From: Mesostigma viride | Lineage: Eukaryota > Streptophyta > Mesostigmatophyceae > Mesostigmatales > Mesostigmataceae | NCBI GenBank assembly: GCA_009746045.1 | Contig: RPFO01000253.1 | Coordinates: 62,001 to 126,000, forward strand | Length of the DNA: 64,000 nt | Direction: 5' to 3' | Shown: one piece after another, positions 1 through 13,725 of the stretch | Position numbering within the stretch: the first letter of the stretch is position 1 | How the letters are laid out: every line of letters begins with the position of its first letter | Program-made: the position numbers and the translations under genes | Notes under the pieces: generated by a model | The model's input: only the letters and a program-made list of their open reading frames with translations | What the model was told of the DNA's origin: nothing | The model's database searches: none

Positions 1-3000
1 GAGCAGCACCGAACCGTGCCGGTATCATGGGGCCGTGAGCAGCACCGAACCGTGCCGGTATCATGGGGCCGTGAGCAGCACCGAACCGTGCCGGTATCAT
101 GGGGCCGTGAGCAGCACCGAACCGTGCCGGTATCATGGGGCCGTGAGCAGCACCGAACCGTGCCGGCATCATGGGGCCGTGAGCAGCACCGAACCGTGCC
201 GGTATCATGGGGCCGTGAGCAGCACCGAACCGTGCCGGTATCATGGGGCCGTGAGCAGCACCGAACCGTGCCGGTATCATGGGGCCGTGAGCAGCACCGA
301 ACCGTGCCGGTATCATGGGGCCGTGAGCAGCACCGAACCGTGCCGGCATCATGGGGCCGTGAGCAGCACCGAACCGTGCCGGTATCATGGGGCCGTGAGC
401 AGCACCGAACCGTGCCGGTATCATGGGGCCGTGAGCAGCACCGAACCGTGCCGGTATCATGGGGCCGTGAGCAGCACCGAACCGTGCCGGTATCATGGGG
501 CCGTGAGCAGCACCGAACCGTGCCGGTATCATGGGGCCGTGAGCAGCACCGAACCGTGCCGGTATCATGGGGCCGTGAGCAGCACCGAACCGTGCCGGTA
601 TCATGGGGCCGTGAGCAGCACCGAACCGTGCCGGTATCATGGGGCCGTGAGCAGCACCGAACCGTGCCGGTATCATGGGGCCGTGAGCAGCACCGAACCG
701 TGCCGGTATCATGGGGCCGTGAGCAGCACCGAACCGTGCCGGTATCATGGGGCCGTGAGCAGCACCGAACCGTGCCGGTATCATGGGGCCGTGAGCAGCA
801 CCGAACCGTGCCGGTATCATGGGGCCGTGAGCAGCACCGAACCGTGCCGGTATCATGGGGCCGTGAGCAGCACCGAACCGTGCCGGTATCATGGGGCCGT
901 GAGCAGCACCGAACCGTGCCGGTATCATGGGGCCGTGAGCAGCACCGAACCGTGCCGGTATCATGGGGCCGTGAGCAGCACCGAACCGTGCCGGTATCAT
1001 GGGGCCGTGAGCAGCACCGAACCGTGCCGGTATCATGGGGCCGTGAGCAGCACCGAACCGTGCCGGTATCATGGGGCCGTGAGCAGCACCGAACCGTGCC
1101 GGTATCATGGGGCCGTGAGCAGCACCGAACCGTGCCGGTATCATGGGGCCGTGAGCAGCACCGAACCGTGCCGGTATCATGGGGCCGTGAGCAGCACCGA
1201 ACCGTGCCGGTATCATGGGGCCGTGAGCAGCACCGAACCGTGCCGGTATCATGGGGCCGTGAGCAGCACCGAACCGTGCCGGTATCATGGGGCCGTGAGC
1301 AGCACCGAACCGTGCCGGTATCATGGGGCCGTGAGCAGCACCGAACCGTGCCGGTATCATGGGGCCGTGAGCAGCACCGAACCGTGCCGGTATCATGGGG
1401 CCGTGAGCAGCACCGAACCGTGCCGGTATCATGGGGCCGTGAGCAGCACCGAACCGTGCCGGTATCATGGGGCCGTGAGCAGCACCGAACCGTGCCGGTA
1501 TCATGGGGCCGTGAGCAGCACCGAACCGTGCCGGTATCATGGGGCCGTGAGCAGCACCGAACCGTGCCGGTATCATGGGGCCGTGAGCAGCACCGAACCG
1601 TGCCGGTATCATGGGGCCGTGAGCAGCACCGAACCGTGCCGGTATCATGGGGCCGTGAGCAGCACCGAACCGTGCCGGTATCATGGGGCCGTGAGCAGCA
1701 CCGAACCGTGCCGGTATCATGGGGCCGTGAGCAGCACCGAACCGTGCCGGTATCATGGGGCCGTGAGCAGCACCGAACCGTGCCGGTATCATGGGGCCGT
1801 GAGCAGCACCGAACCGTGCCGGTATCATGGGGCCGTGAGCAGCACCGAACCGTGCCGGTATCATGGGGCCGTGAGCAGCACCGAACCGTGCCGGTATCAT
1901 GGGGCCGTGAGCAGCACCGAACCGTGCCGGTATCATGGGGCCGTGAGCAGCACCGAACCGTGCCGGTATCATGGGGCCGTGAGCAGCACCGAACCGTGCC
2001 GGTATCATGGGGCCGTGAGCAGCACCGAACCGTGCCGGTATCATGGGGCCGTGAGCAGCACCGAACCGTGCCGGTATCATGGGGCCGTGAGCAGCACCGA
2101 ACCGTGCCGGTATCATGGGGCCGTGAGCAGCACCGAACCGTGCCGGTATCATGGGGCCGTGAGCAGCACCGAACCGTGCCGGTATCATGGGGCCGTGAGC
2201 AGCACCGAACCGTGCCGGTATCATGGGGCCGTGAGCAGCACCGAACCGTGCCGGTATCATGGGGCCGTGAGCAGCACCGAACCGTGCCGGTATCATGGGG
2301 CCGTGAGCAGCACCGAACCGTGCCGGTATCATGGGGCCGTGAGCAGCACCGAACCGTGCCGGTATCATGGGGCCGTGAGCAGCACCGAACCGTGCCGGTA
2401 TCATGGGGCCGTGAGCAGCACCGAACCGTGCCGGTATCATGGGGCCGTGAGCAGCACCGAACCGTGCCGGTATCATGGGGCCGTGAGCAGCACCGAACCG
2501 TGCCGGTATCATGGGGCCGTGAGCAGCACCGAACCGTGCCGGTATCATGGGGCCGTGAGCAGCACCGAACCGTGCCGGTATCATGGGGCCGTGAGCAGCA
2601 CCGAACCGTGCCGGTATCATGGGGCCGTGAGCAGCACCGAACCGTGCCGGTATCATGGGGCCGTGAGCAGCACCGAACCGTGCCGGTATCATGGGGCCGT
2701 GAGCAGCACCGAACCGTGCCGGTATCATGGGGCCGTGAGCAGCACCGAACCGTGCCGGTATCATGGGGCCGTGAGCAGCACCGAACCGTGCCGGTATCAT
2801 GGGGCCGTGAGCAGCACCGAACCGTGCCGGTATCATGGGGCCGTGAGCAGCACCGAACCGTGCCGGTATCATGGGGCCGTGAGCAGCACCGAACCGTGCC
2901 GGTATCATGGGGCCGTGAGCAGCACCGAACCGTGCCGGTATCATGGGGCCGTGAGCAGCACCGAACCGTGCCGGTATCATGGGGCCGTGAGCAGCACCGA

Positions 3001-6000
3001 ACCGTGCCGGTATCATGGGGCCGTGAGCAGCACCGAACCGTGCCGGTATCATGGGGCCGTGAGCAGCACCGAACCGTGCCGGTATCATGGGGCCGTGAGC
3101 AGCACCGAACCGTGCCGGTATCATGGGGCCGTGAGCAGCACCGAACCGTGCCGGTATCATGGGGCCGTGAGCAGCACCGAACCGTGCCGGTATCATGGGG
3201 CCGTGAGCAGCACCGAACCGTGCCGGTATCATGGGGCCGTGAGCAGCACCGAACCGTGCCGGTATCATGGGGCCGTGAGCAGCACCGAACCGTGCCGGTA
3301 TCATGGGGCCGTGAGCAGCACCGAACCGTGCCGGTATCATGGGGCCGTGAGCAGCACCGAACCGTGCCGGTATCATGGGGCCGTGAGCAGCACCGAACCG
3401 TGCCGGTATCATGGGGCCGTGAGCAGCACCGAACCGTGCCGGTATCATGGGGCCGTGAGCAGCACCGAACCGTGCCGGTATCATGGGGCCGTGAGCAGCA
3501 CCGAACCGTGCCGGTATCATGGGGCCGTGAGCAGCACCGAACCGTGCCGGTATCATGGGGCCGTGAGCAGCACCGAACCGTGCCGGTATCATGGGGCCGT
3601 GAGCAGCACCGAACCGTGCCGGTATCATGGGGCCGTGAGCAGCACCGAACCGTGCCGGTATCATGGGGCCGTGAGCAGCACCGAACCGTGCCGGTATCAT
3701 GGGGCCGTGAGCAGCACCGAACCGTGCCGGTATCATGGGGCCGTGAGCAGCACCGAACCGTGCCGGTATCATGGGGCCGTGAGCAGCACCGAACCGTGCC
3801 GGTATCATGGGGCCGTGAGCAGCACCGAACCGTGCCGGTATCATGGGGCCGTGAGCAGCACCGAACCGTGCCGGTATCATGGGGCCGTGAGCAGCACCGA
3901 ACCGTGCCGGTATCATGGGGCCGTGAGCAGCACCGAACCGTGCCGGTATCATGGGGCCGTGAGCAGCACCGAACCGTGCCGGTATCATGGGGCCGTGAGC
4001 AGCACCGAACCGTGCCGGTATCATGGGGCCGTGAGCAGCACCGAACCGTGCCGGTATCATGGGGCCGTGAGCAGCACCGAACCGTGCCGGTATCATGGGG
4101 CCGTGAGCAGCACCGAACCGTGCCGGTATCATGGGGCCGTGAGCAGCACCGAACCGTGCCGGTATCATGGGGCCGTGAGCAGCACCGAACCGTGCCGGTA
4201 TCATGGGGCCGTGAGCAGCACCGAACCGTGCCGGTATCATGGGGCCGTGAGCAGCACCGAACCGTGCCGGTATCATGGGGCCGTGAGCAGCACCGAACCG
4301 TGCCGGTATCATGGGGCCGTGAGCAGCACCGAACCGTGCCGGTATCATGGGGCCGTGAGCAGCACCGAACCGTGCCGGTATCATGGGGCCGTGAGCAGCA
4401 CCGAACCGTGCCGGTATCATGGGGCCGTGAGCAGCACCGAACCGTGCCGGTATCATGGGGCCGTGAGCAGCACCGAACCGTGCCGGTATCATGGGGCCGT
4501 GAGCAGCACCGAACCGTGCCGGTATCATGGGGCCGTGAGCAGCACCGAACCGTGCCGGTATCATGGGGCCGTGAGCAGCACCGAACCGTGCCGGTATCAT
4601 GGGGCCGTGAGCAGCACCGAACCGTGCCGGTATCATGGGGCCGTGAGCAGCACCGAACCGTGCCGGTATCATGGGGCCGTGAGCAGCACCGAACCGTGCC
4701 GGTATCATGGGGCCGTGAGCAGCACCGAACCGTGCCGGTATCATGGGGCCGTGAGCAGCACCGAACCGTGCCGGTATCATGGGGCCGTGAGCAGCACCGA
4801 ACCGTGCCGGTATCATGGGGCCGTGAGCAGCACCGAACCGTGCCGGTATCATGGGGCCGTGAGCAGCACCGAACCGTGCCGGTATCATGGGGCCGTGAGC
4901 AGCACCGAACCGTGCCGGTATCATGGGGCCGTGAGCAGCACCGAACCGTGCCGGTATCATGGGGCCGTGAGCAGCACCGAACCGTGCCGGTATCATGGGG
5001 CCGTGAGCAGCACCGAACCGTGCCGGTATCATGGGGCCGTGAGCAGCACCGAACCGTGCCGGTATCATGGGGCCGTGAGCAGCACCGAACCGTGCCGGTA
5101 TCATGGGGCCGTGAGCAGCACCGAACCGTGCCGGTATCATGGGGCCGTGAGCAGCACCGAACCGTGCCGGTATCATGGGGCCGTGAGCAGCACCGAACCG
5201 TGCCGGTATCATGGGGCCGTGAGCAGCACCGAACCGTGCCGGTATCATGGGGCCGTGAGCAGCACCGAACCGTGCCGGTATCATGGGGCCGTGAGCAGCA
5301 CCGAACCGTGCCGGTATCATGGGGCCGTGAGCAGCACCGAACCGTGCCGGTATCATGGGGCCGTGAGCAGCACCGAACCGTGCCGGTATCATGGGGCCGT
5401 GAGCAGCACCGAACCGTGCCGGTATCATGGGGCCGTGAGCAGCACCGAACCGTGCCGGTATCATGGGGCCGTGAGCAGCACCGAACCGTGCCGGTATCAT
5501 GGGGCCGTGAGCAGCACCGAACCGTGCCGGTATCATGGGGCCGTGAGCAGCACCGAACCGTGCCGGTATCATGGGGCCGTGAGCAGCACCGAACCGTGCC
5601 GGTATCATGGGGCCGTGAGCAGCACCGAACCGTGCCGGTATCATGGGGCCGTGAGCAGCACCGAACCGTGCCGGTATCATGGGGCCGTGAGCAGCACCGA
5701 ACCGTGCCGGTATCATGGGGCCGTGAGCAGCACCGAACCGTGCCGGTATCATGGGGCCGTGAGCAGCACCGAACCGTGCCGGTATCATGGGGCCGTGAGC
5801 AGCACCGAACCGTGCCGGTATCATGGGGCCGTGAGCAGCACCGAACCGTGCCGGTATCATGGGGCCGTGAGCAGCACCGAACCGTGCCGGTATCATGGGG
5901 CCGTGAGCAGCACCGAACCGTGCCGGTATCATGGGGCCGTGAGCAGCACCGAACCGTGCCGGTATCATGGGGCCGTGAGCAGCACCGAACCGTGCCGGTA

Positions 6001-9000
6001 TCATGGGGCCGTGAGCAGCACCGAACCGTGCCGGTATCATGGGGCCGTGAGCAGCACCGAACCGTGCCGGTATCATGGGGCCGTGAGCAGCACCGAACCG
6101 TGCCGGTATCATGGGGCCGTGAGCAGCACCGAACCGTGCCGGTATCATGGGGCCGTGAGCAGCACCGAACCGTGCCGGTATCATGGGGCCGTGAGCAGCA
6201 CCGAACCGTGCCGGTATCATGGGGCCGTGAGCAGCACCGAACCGTGCCGGTATCATGGGGCCGTGAGCAGCACCGAACCGTGCCGGTATCATGGGGCCGT
6301 GAGCAGCACCGAACCGTGCCGGTATCATGGGGCCGTGAGCAGCACCGAACCGTGCCGGTATCATGGGGCCGTGAGCAGCACCGAACCGTGCCGGTATCAT
6401 GGGGCCGTGAGCAGCACCGAACCGTGCCGGTATCATGGGGCCGTGAGCAGCACCGAACCGTGCCGGTATCATGGGGCCGTGAGCAGCACCGAACCGTGCC
6501 GGTATCATGGGGCCGTGAGCAGCACCGAACCGTGCCGGTATCATGGGGCCGTGAGCAGCACCGAACCGTGCCGGTATCATGGGGCCGTGAGCAGCACCGA
6601 ACCGTGCCGGTATCATGGGGCCGTGAGCAGCACCGAACCGTGCCGGTATCATGGGGCCGTGAGCAGCACCGAACCGTGCCGGTATCATGGGGCCGTGAGC
6701 AGCACCGAACCGTGCCGGTATCATGGGGCCGTGAGCAGCACCGAACCGTGCCGGTATCATGGGGCCGTGAGCAGCACCGAACCGTGCCGGTATCATGGGG
6801 CCGTGAGCAGCACCGAACCGTGCCGGTATCATGGGGCCGTGAGCAGCACCGAACCGTGCCGGTATCATGGGGCCGTGAGCAGCACCGAACCGTGCCGGTA
6901 TCATGGGGCCGTGAGCAGCACCGAACCGTGCCGGTATCATGGGGCCGTGAGCAGCACCGAACCGTGCCGGTATCATGGGGCCGTGAGCAGCACCGAACCG
7001 TGCCGGTATCATGGGGCCGTGAGCAGCACCGAACCGTGCCGGTATCATGGGGCCGTGAGCAGCACCGAACCGTGCCGGTATCATGGGGCCGTGAGCAGCA
7101 CCGAACCGTGCCGGTATCATGGGGCCGTGAGCAGCACCGAACCGTGCCGGTATCATGGGGCCGTGAGCAGCACCGAACCGTGCCGGTATCATGGGGCCGT
7201 GAGCAGCACCGAACCGTGCCGGTATCATGGGGCCGTGAGCAGCACCGAACCGTGCCGGTATCATGGGGCCGTGAGCAGCACCGAACCGTGCCGGTATCAT
7301 GGGGCCGTGAGCAGCACCGAACCGTGCCGGTATCATGGGGCCGTGAGCAGCACCGAACCGTGCCGGTATCATGGGGCCGTGAGCAGCACCGAACCGTGCC
7401 GGTATCATGGGGCCGTGAGCAGCACCGAACCGTGCCGGTATCATGGGGCCGTGAGCAGCACCGAACCGTGCCGGCATGGGGCCGTGAGCAGCACCGAACC
7501 GTGCCGGTATCATGGGGCCGTGAGCAGCACCGAACCGTGCCGGTATCATGGGGCCGTGAGCAGCACCGAACCGTGCCGGTATCATGGGGCCGTGAGCAGC
7601 ACCGAACCGTGCCGGTATCATGGGGCCGTGAGCAGCACCGAACCGTGCCGGTATCATGGGGCCGTGAGCAGCACCGAACCGTGCCGGTATCATGGGGCCG
7701 TGAGCAGCACCGAACCGTGCCGGTATCATGGGGCCGTGAGCAGCACCGAACCGTGCCGGTATCATGGGGCCGTGAGCAGCACCGAACCGTGCCGGTATCA
7801 TGGGGCCGTGAGCAGCACCGAACCGTGCCGGTATCATGGGGCCGTGAGCAGCACCGAACCGTGCCGGTATCATGGGGCCGTGAGCAGCACCGAACCGTGC
7901 CGGTATCATGGGGCCGTGAGCAGCACCGAACCGTGCCGGTATCATGGGGCCGTGAGCAGCACCGAACCGTGCCGGTATCATGGGGCCGTGAGCAGCACCG
8001 AACCGTGCCGGTATCATGGGGCCGTGAGCAGCACCGAACCGTGCCGGTATCATGGGGCCGTGAGCAGCACCGAACCGTGCCGGCATCATGGGGCCGTGAG
8101 CAGCACCGAACCGTGCCGGTATCATGGGGCCGTGAGCAGCACCGAACCGTGCCGGTATCATGGGGCCGTGAGCAGCACCGAACCGTGCCGGTATCATGGG
8201 GCCGTGAGCAGCACCGAACCGTGCCGGTATCATGGGGCCGTGAGCAGCACCGAACCGTGCCGGCATCATGGGGCCGTGAGCAGCACCGAACCGTGCCGGT
8301 ATCATGGGGCCGTGAGCAGCACCGAACCGTGCCGGCATCATGGGGCCGTGAGCAGCACCGAACCGTGCCGGCATCATGGGGCCGTGAGCAGCACCGAACC
8401 GTGCCGGCATCATGGGGCCGTGAGCAGCACCGAACCGTGCCGGCATGGGGCCGTGAGCAGCACCGAACCGTGCCGGCATCATGGGGCCGTGAGCAGCACC
8501 GAACCGTGCCGGCATCATGGGGCCGTGAGCAGCACCGAACCGTGCCGGTATCATGGGGCCGTGAGCAGCACCGAACCGTGCCGGCATCATGGGGCCGTGA
8601 GCAGCACCGAACCGTGCCGGCATGGGGCCGTGAGCAGCACCGAACCGTGCCGGCATCATGGGGCCGTGAGCAGCACCGAACCGTGCCGGCATGGGGCCGT
8701 GAGCAGCACCGAACCGTGCCGGCATCATGGGGCCGTGAGCAGCACCGAACCGTGCCGGCATCATGGGGCCGTGAGCAGCACCGAACCGTGCCGGCATCAT
8801 GGGGCCGTGAGCAGCACCGAACCGTGCCGGCATCATGGGGCCGTGAGCAGCACCGAACCGTGCCGGCATCATGGGGCCGTGAGCAGCACCGAACCGTGCC
8901 GGCATCATGGGGCCGTGAGCAGCACCGAACCGTGCCGGCATCATGGGGCCGTGAGCAGCACCGAACCGTGCCGGCATCATGGGGCCGTGAGCAGCACCGA

Positions 9001-12000
9001 ACCGTGCCGGCATCATGGGGCCGTGAGCAGCACCGAACCGTGCCGGCATCATGGGGCCGTGAGCAGCACCGAACCGTGCCGGCATCATGGGGCCGTGAGC
9101 AGCACCGAACCGTGCCGGCATGGGGCCGTGAGCAGCACCGAACCGTGCCGGCATCATGGGGCCGTGAGCAGCACCGAACCGTGCCGGCATGGGGCCGTGA
9201 GCAGCACCGAACCGTGCCGGCATCGGGGCCGTGAGCAGCACCGAACCGTGCCGGCATCATGGGGCCGTGAGCAGCACCGAACCGTGCCGGCATGGGGCCG
9301 TGAGCAGCACCGAACCGTGCCGGCATCATGGGGCCGTGAGCAGCACCGAACCGTGCCGGCATGGGGCCGTGAGCAGCACCGAACCGTGCCGGCATCATGG
9401 GGCCGTGAGCAGCACCGAACCGTGCCGGCATCGGGGCCGTGAGCAGCACCGAACCGTGCCGGCATGGGGCCGTGAGCAGCACCGAACCGTGCCGGCATCG
9501 GGGCCGTGAGCAGCACCGAACCGTGCCGGCATCGGGGCCGTGAGCAGCACCGAACCGTGCCGGCATCATGGGGCCGTGAGCAGCACCGAACCGTGCCGGC
9601 ATCATGGGGCCGTGAGCAGCACCGAACCGTGCCGGCATGGGGCCGTGAGCAGCACCGAACCGTGCCGGCATCGGGGCCGTGAGCAGCACCGAACCGTGCC
9701 GGCATCGGGGCCGTGAGCAGCACCGAACCGTGCCGGCATCATGGGGCCGTGAGCAGCACCGAACCGTGCCGGCATGGGGCCGTGAGCAGCACCGAACCGT
9801 GCCGGCATGGGGCCGTGAGCAGCACCGAACCGTGCCGGCATGGGGCCGTGAGCAGCACCGAACCGTGCCGGCATCATGGGGCCGTGAGCAGCACCGAACC
9901 GTGCCGGCATCATGGGGCCGTGAGCAGCACCGAACCGTGCCGGCATCATGGGGCCGTGAGCAGCACCGAACCGTGCCGGCATCATGGGGCCGTGAGCAGC
10001 ACCGAACCGTGCCGGCATCATGGGGCCGTGAGCAGCACCGAACCGTGCCGGCATCATGGGGCCGTGAGCAGCACCGAACCGTGCCGGCATCATGGGGCCG
10101 TGAGCAGCACCGAACCGTGCCGGCATCATGGGGCCGTGAGCAGCACCGAACCGTGCCGGCATCATGGGGCCGTGAGCAGCACCGAACCGTGCCGGCATCA
10201 TGGGGCCGTGAGCAGCACCGAACCGTGCCGGCATCATGGGGCCGTGAGCAGCACCGAACCGTGCCGGCATCGGGGCCGTGAGCAGCACCGAACCGTGCCG
10301 GCATCATGGGGCCGTGAGCAGCACCGAACCGTGCCGGCATCATGGGGCCGTGAGCAGCACCGAACCGTGCCGGCATCATGGGGCCGTGAGCAGCACCGAA
10401 CCGTGCCGGTATCATGGGGCCGTGAGCAGCACCGAACCGTGCCGGCATCATGGGGCCGTGAGCAGCACCGAACCGTGCCGGCATCATGGGGCCGTGAGCA
10501 GCACCGAACCGTGCCGGCATGGGGCCGTGAGCAGCACCGAACCGTGCCGGCATCATGGGGCCGTGAGCAGCACCGAACCGTGCCGGTATCATGGGGCCGT
10601 GAGCAGCACCGAACCGTGCCGGCATCATGGGGCCGTGAGCAGCACCGAACCGTGCCGGCATCGGGGCCGTGAGCAGCACCGAACCGTGCCGGCATCATGG
10701 GGCCGTGAGCAGCACCGAACCGTGCCGGCATCATGGGGCCGTGAGCAGCACCGAACCGTGCCGGCATCGGGGCCGTGAGCAGCACCGAACCGTGCCGGCA
10801 TCATGGGGCCGTGAGCAGCACCGAACCGTGCCGGCATCGGGGCCGTGAGCAGCACCGAACCGTGCCGGCATCATGGGCCGTGAGCAGCACCGAACCGTGC
10901 CGGCATCGGGGCCGTGAGCAGCACCGAACCGTGCCGGCATCATGGGGCCGTGAGCAGCACCGAACCGTGCCGGCATCATGGGCCGTGAGCAGCACCGAAC
11001 CGTGCCGGCATCGGGGCCGTGAGCAGCACCGAACCGTGCCGGCATCGGGGCCGTGAGCAGCACCGAACCGTGCCGGTATCGGGGCCGTGAGCAGCACCGA
11101 ACCGTGCCGGCATCATGGGCCGTGAGCAGCACCGAACCGTGCCGGCATCATGGGCCGTGAGCAGCACCGAACCGTGCCGGCATCGGGGCCGTGAGCAGCA
11201 CCGAACCGTGCCGGCATCATGGGCCGTGAGCAGCACCGAACCGTGCCGGCATCATGGGCCGTGAGCAGCACCGAACCGTGCCGGCATCATGGGCCGTGAG
11301 CAGCACCGAACCGTGCCGGCATCGGGGGGCCGTGAGCAGCACCGAACCGTGCCGGCATCGGGGCCGTGAGCAGCACCGAACCGTGCCGGCATCGGGGGCC
11401 GTGAGCAGCACCGAACCGTGCCGGCATCGGGGCCGGAAGCAGCACCGAACCGTGCCGGCATCGGGGGGCCGTGAGCAGCACCGAACCGTGCCGGTATCGG
11501 GGGGCCGTGAGCAGCACCGAACCGTGCCGGCATCGGGGGCCGTGAGCAGCACCGAACCGTGCCGGCATCGGGGGGCCGTGAGCAGCACCGAACCGTGCCG
11601 GCATCGGGGGACGTGAGCAGCACCGAACCGTGCCGGCATCGGGGGGCCGTGAGCAGCACCGAACCGTGCCGGCATCGGGGGGCCGTGAGCAGCACCGAAC
11701 CGTGCCGGCATCGGGGGGCCGTGAAGCAGCACCGAACCGTGCCGGCATCGGGGCCGTGAGCAGCACCGAATCGTGCCGGCATCGGGGGCCGTGAGCAGCA
11801 CCGAACCGTGCCGGCATCGGGGGGCCGTGAGCAGCACCGAACCGTGCCGGCATCGGGGGGCCGTGAGCAGCACCGAACCGTGCCGGCATCATGTGGCCGT
11901 GAGCAGCACCGAATCGTGCCGGCATCGGGGGGCCGTGAGCAGCACCGAACCGTGCCGGCATCATGTGGCCGTGAGCAGCACCGAATCGTGCCGGCATCGG

Positions 12001-13725
12001 GGGCCGTGAGCAGCACCGAACCGTGCCGGCATCATGTGGCCGTGAGCAGCACCGAACCGTGCCGGCATCGGGGGGCCGTGAGCAGCACCGAACCGTGCCG
12101 GCATCATGTGGCCGTGAGCAGCACCGAACCGTGCCGGCATCATGTGGCCGTGAGCAGCACCGAACCGTGCCGGCATCGGGGGGCCGTGAGCAGCACCGAA
12201 CCGTGCCGGCATCGGGGGGCCGTGAGCAGCACCGAACCGTGCCGGTATCGGGGGGCCGTGAGCAGCACCGAACCGTGCCGGCATCATGTGGCCGTGAGCA
12301 GCACCGAACCGTGCCGGCATCATGTGGCCGTGAGCAGCACCGAACCGTGCCGGCATCGGGGGGCCGTGAGCAGCACCGAACCGTGCCGGCATCATGTGGC
12401 CGTGAGCAGCACCGAACCGTGCCGGCATCATGTGGCCGTGAGCAGCACCGAACCGTGCCGGCATCATGTGGCCATGAGCAGCACCGAACCGTGCCGGCAT
12501 CGGGGGGCCGTGAGCAGCACCGAACCGTGCCGGCATCGGGGGGCCGGAAGCAGCACCGAACCGTGCCGGCATCGGGGGGCCGTGAGCAGCACCGAACCGT
12601 GCCGGCATCGGGGGGCCGGAAGCAGCACCGAACCGTGCCGGCATCGGGGGGCCGGAAGCAGCACCGAACCGTGCCGGTATCGGGGGGCCGGAAGCAGCAC
12701 CGAACCGTGCCGGCATCGGGGGGCCGTGAGCAGCACCGAACCGTGCCGGCATCGGGGGGCCGGAAGCAGCACCGAACCGTGCCGGCATCGGGGGGACGTG
12801 AGCAGCACCGAACCGTGCCGGCATCGGGGGGCCGGAAGCAGCACCGAACCGTGCCGGCATCGGGGGGCCGGAAGCAGCACCGAATCGTGCCGGCATCGGG
12901 GGGCCGGAAGCAGCACCGAACCGTGCCGGCATCGGGGGGACGTGAGCAGCACCGCATCGTGCCGGCGTCGGGGGGCCGTGAGCAGCACCGAACCGTGCCG
13001 GCATCGGGGGGCCGTGAGCAGCACCGAACCGTGCCGGCATCGGGGGGCCGTGAGCAGCACCGAACCGTGCCGGCATCATGTGGCCGTGAGCAGCACCGAA
13101 TCGTGCCGGCATCGGGGGGCCGTGAGCAGCACCGAACCGTGCCGGCATCATGTGGCCGTGAGCAGCACCGAATCGTGCCGGCATCGGGGGGCCGTGAGCA
13201 GCACCGAACCGTGCCGGCATCATGTGGCCGTGAGCAGCACCGAATCGTGCCGGCATCGGGGGGCCGTGAGCAGCACCGAACCGTGCCGGCATCATGGGGC
13301 CGTGAGCAGCACCGAACCGTGCCGGCATCATGGGGCCGTGAGCAGCACCGAACCGTGCCGGCATCATGTGGCCGTGAGCAGCACCGAACCGTGCCGGCAT
13401 CGGGGGCCGTGAGCAGCACCGAACCGTGCCGGTATCGGGGGGCCGTGAGCAGCACCGAACCGTGCCGGCATCATGGGGCCGTGAGCAGCACCGAACCGTG
13501 CCGGCATCATGGGGCCGTGAGCAGCACCGAACCGTGCCGGCATCATGTGGCCGTGAGCAGCACCGAACCGTGCCGGCATCGGGGGGCCGGAAGCAGCACC
13601 GAACCGTGCCGGCATCGGGGGGCCGTGAGCAGCACCGAACCGTGCCGGCATCGGGGGGCCGTGAGCAGCACCGCATCGTGCCGGCGTCGGGGGGCCGTGA
13701 GCAGCACCGAACCGTGCCGGCACCA
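1..13725. repeat. Giant 36-bp tandem satellite, about 380 copies
   Basis: Head-to-tail array whose unit starts GAGCAGCACCGAACCGTGCC and ends GGTATCATGGGGCCGT, 36 bp in all. From the left edge to about 8060 the units are almost identical; exceptions are a T-to-C change near 167 and 347 and one 33-bp unit near 7474. From about 8070 the GTATC core becomes GCATC, and 33-bp units lacking TCA appear. From about 9220, 34-bp CGGGG units appear. From about 11320, G-run length variants dominate, and from 11890 a CATGTGG variant. The array decays at about 13722. Because 36 is a multiple of three and the unit has no stop in several frames, open frames of more than 3000 codons result; I treat these as by-products. 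The array starts at base 1, so its true length is unknown. Confidence 0.98.

Noticed and set aside
16..9442. Open frames of 3072 and 3135 codons
   Set aside because: They are products of a 36-bp satellite without stop codons; all length variants are shared by every frame and there is no non-repeat coding sequence attached.
1..13725. CRISPR-like array
   Set aside because: Repeats are contiguous without unique spacers, and the window is eukaryotic.
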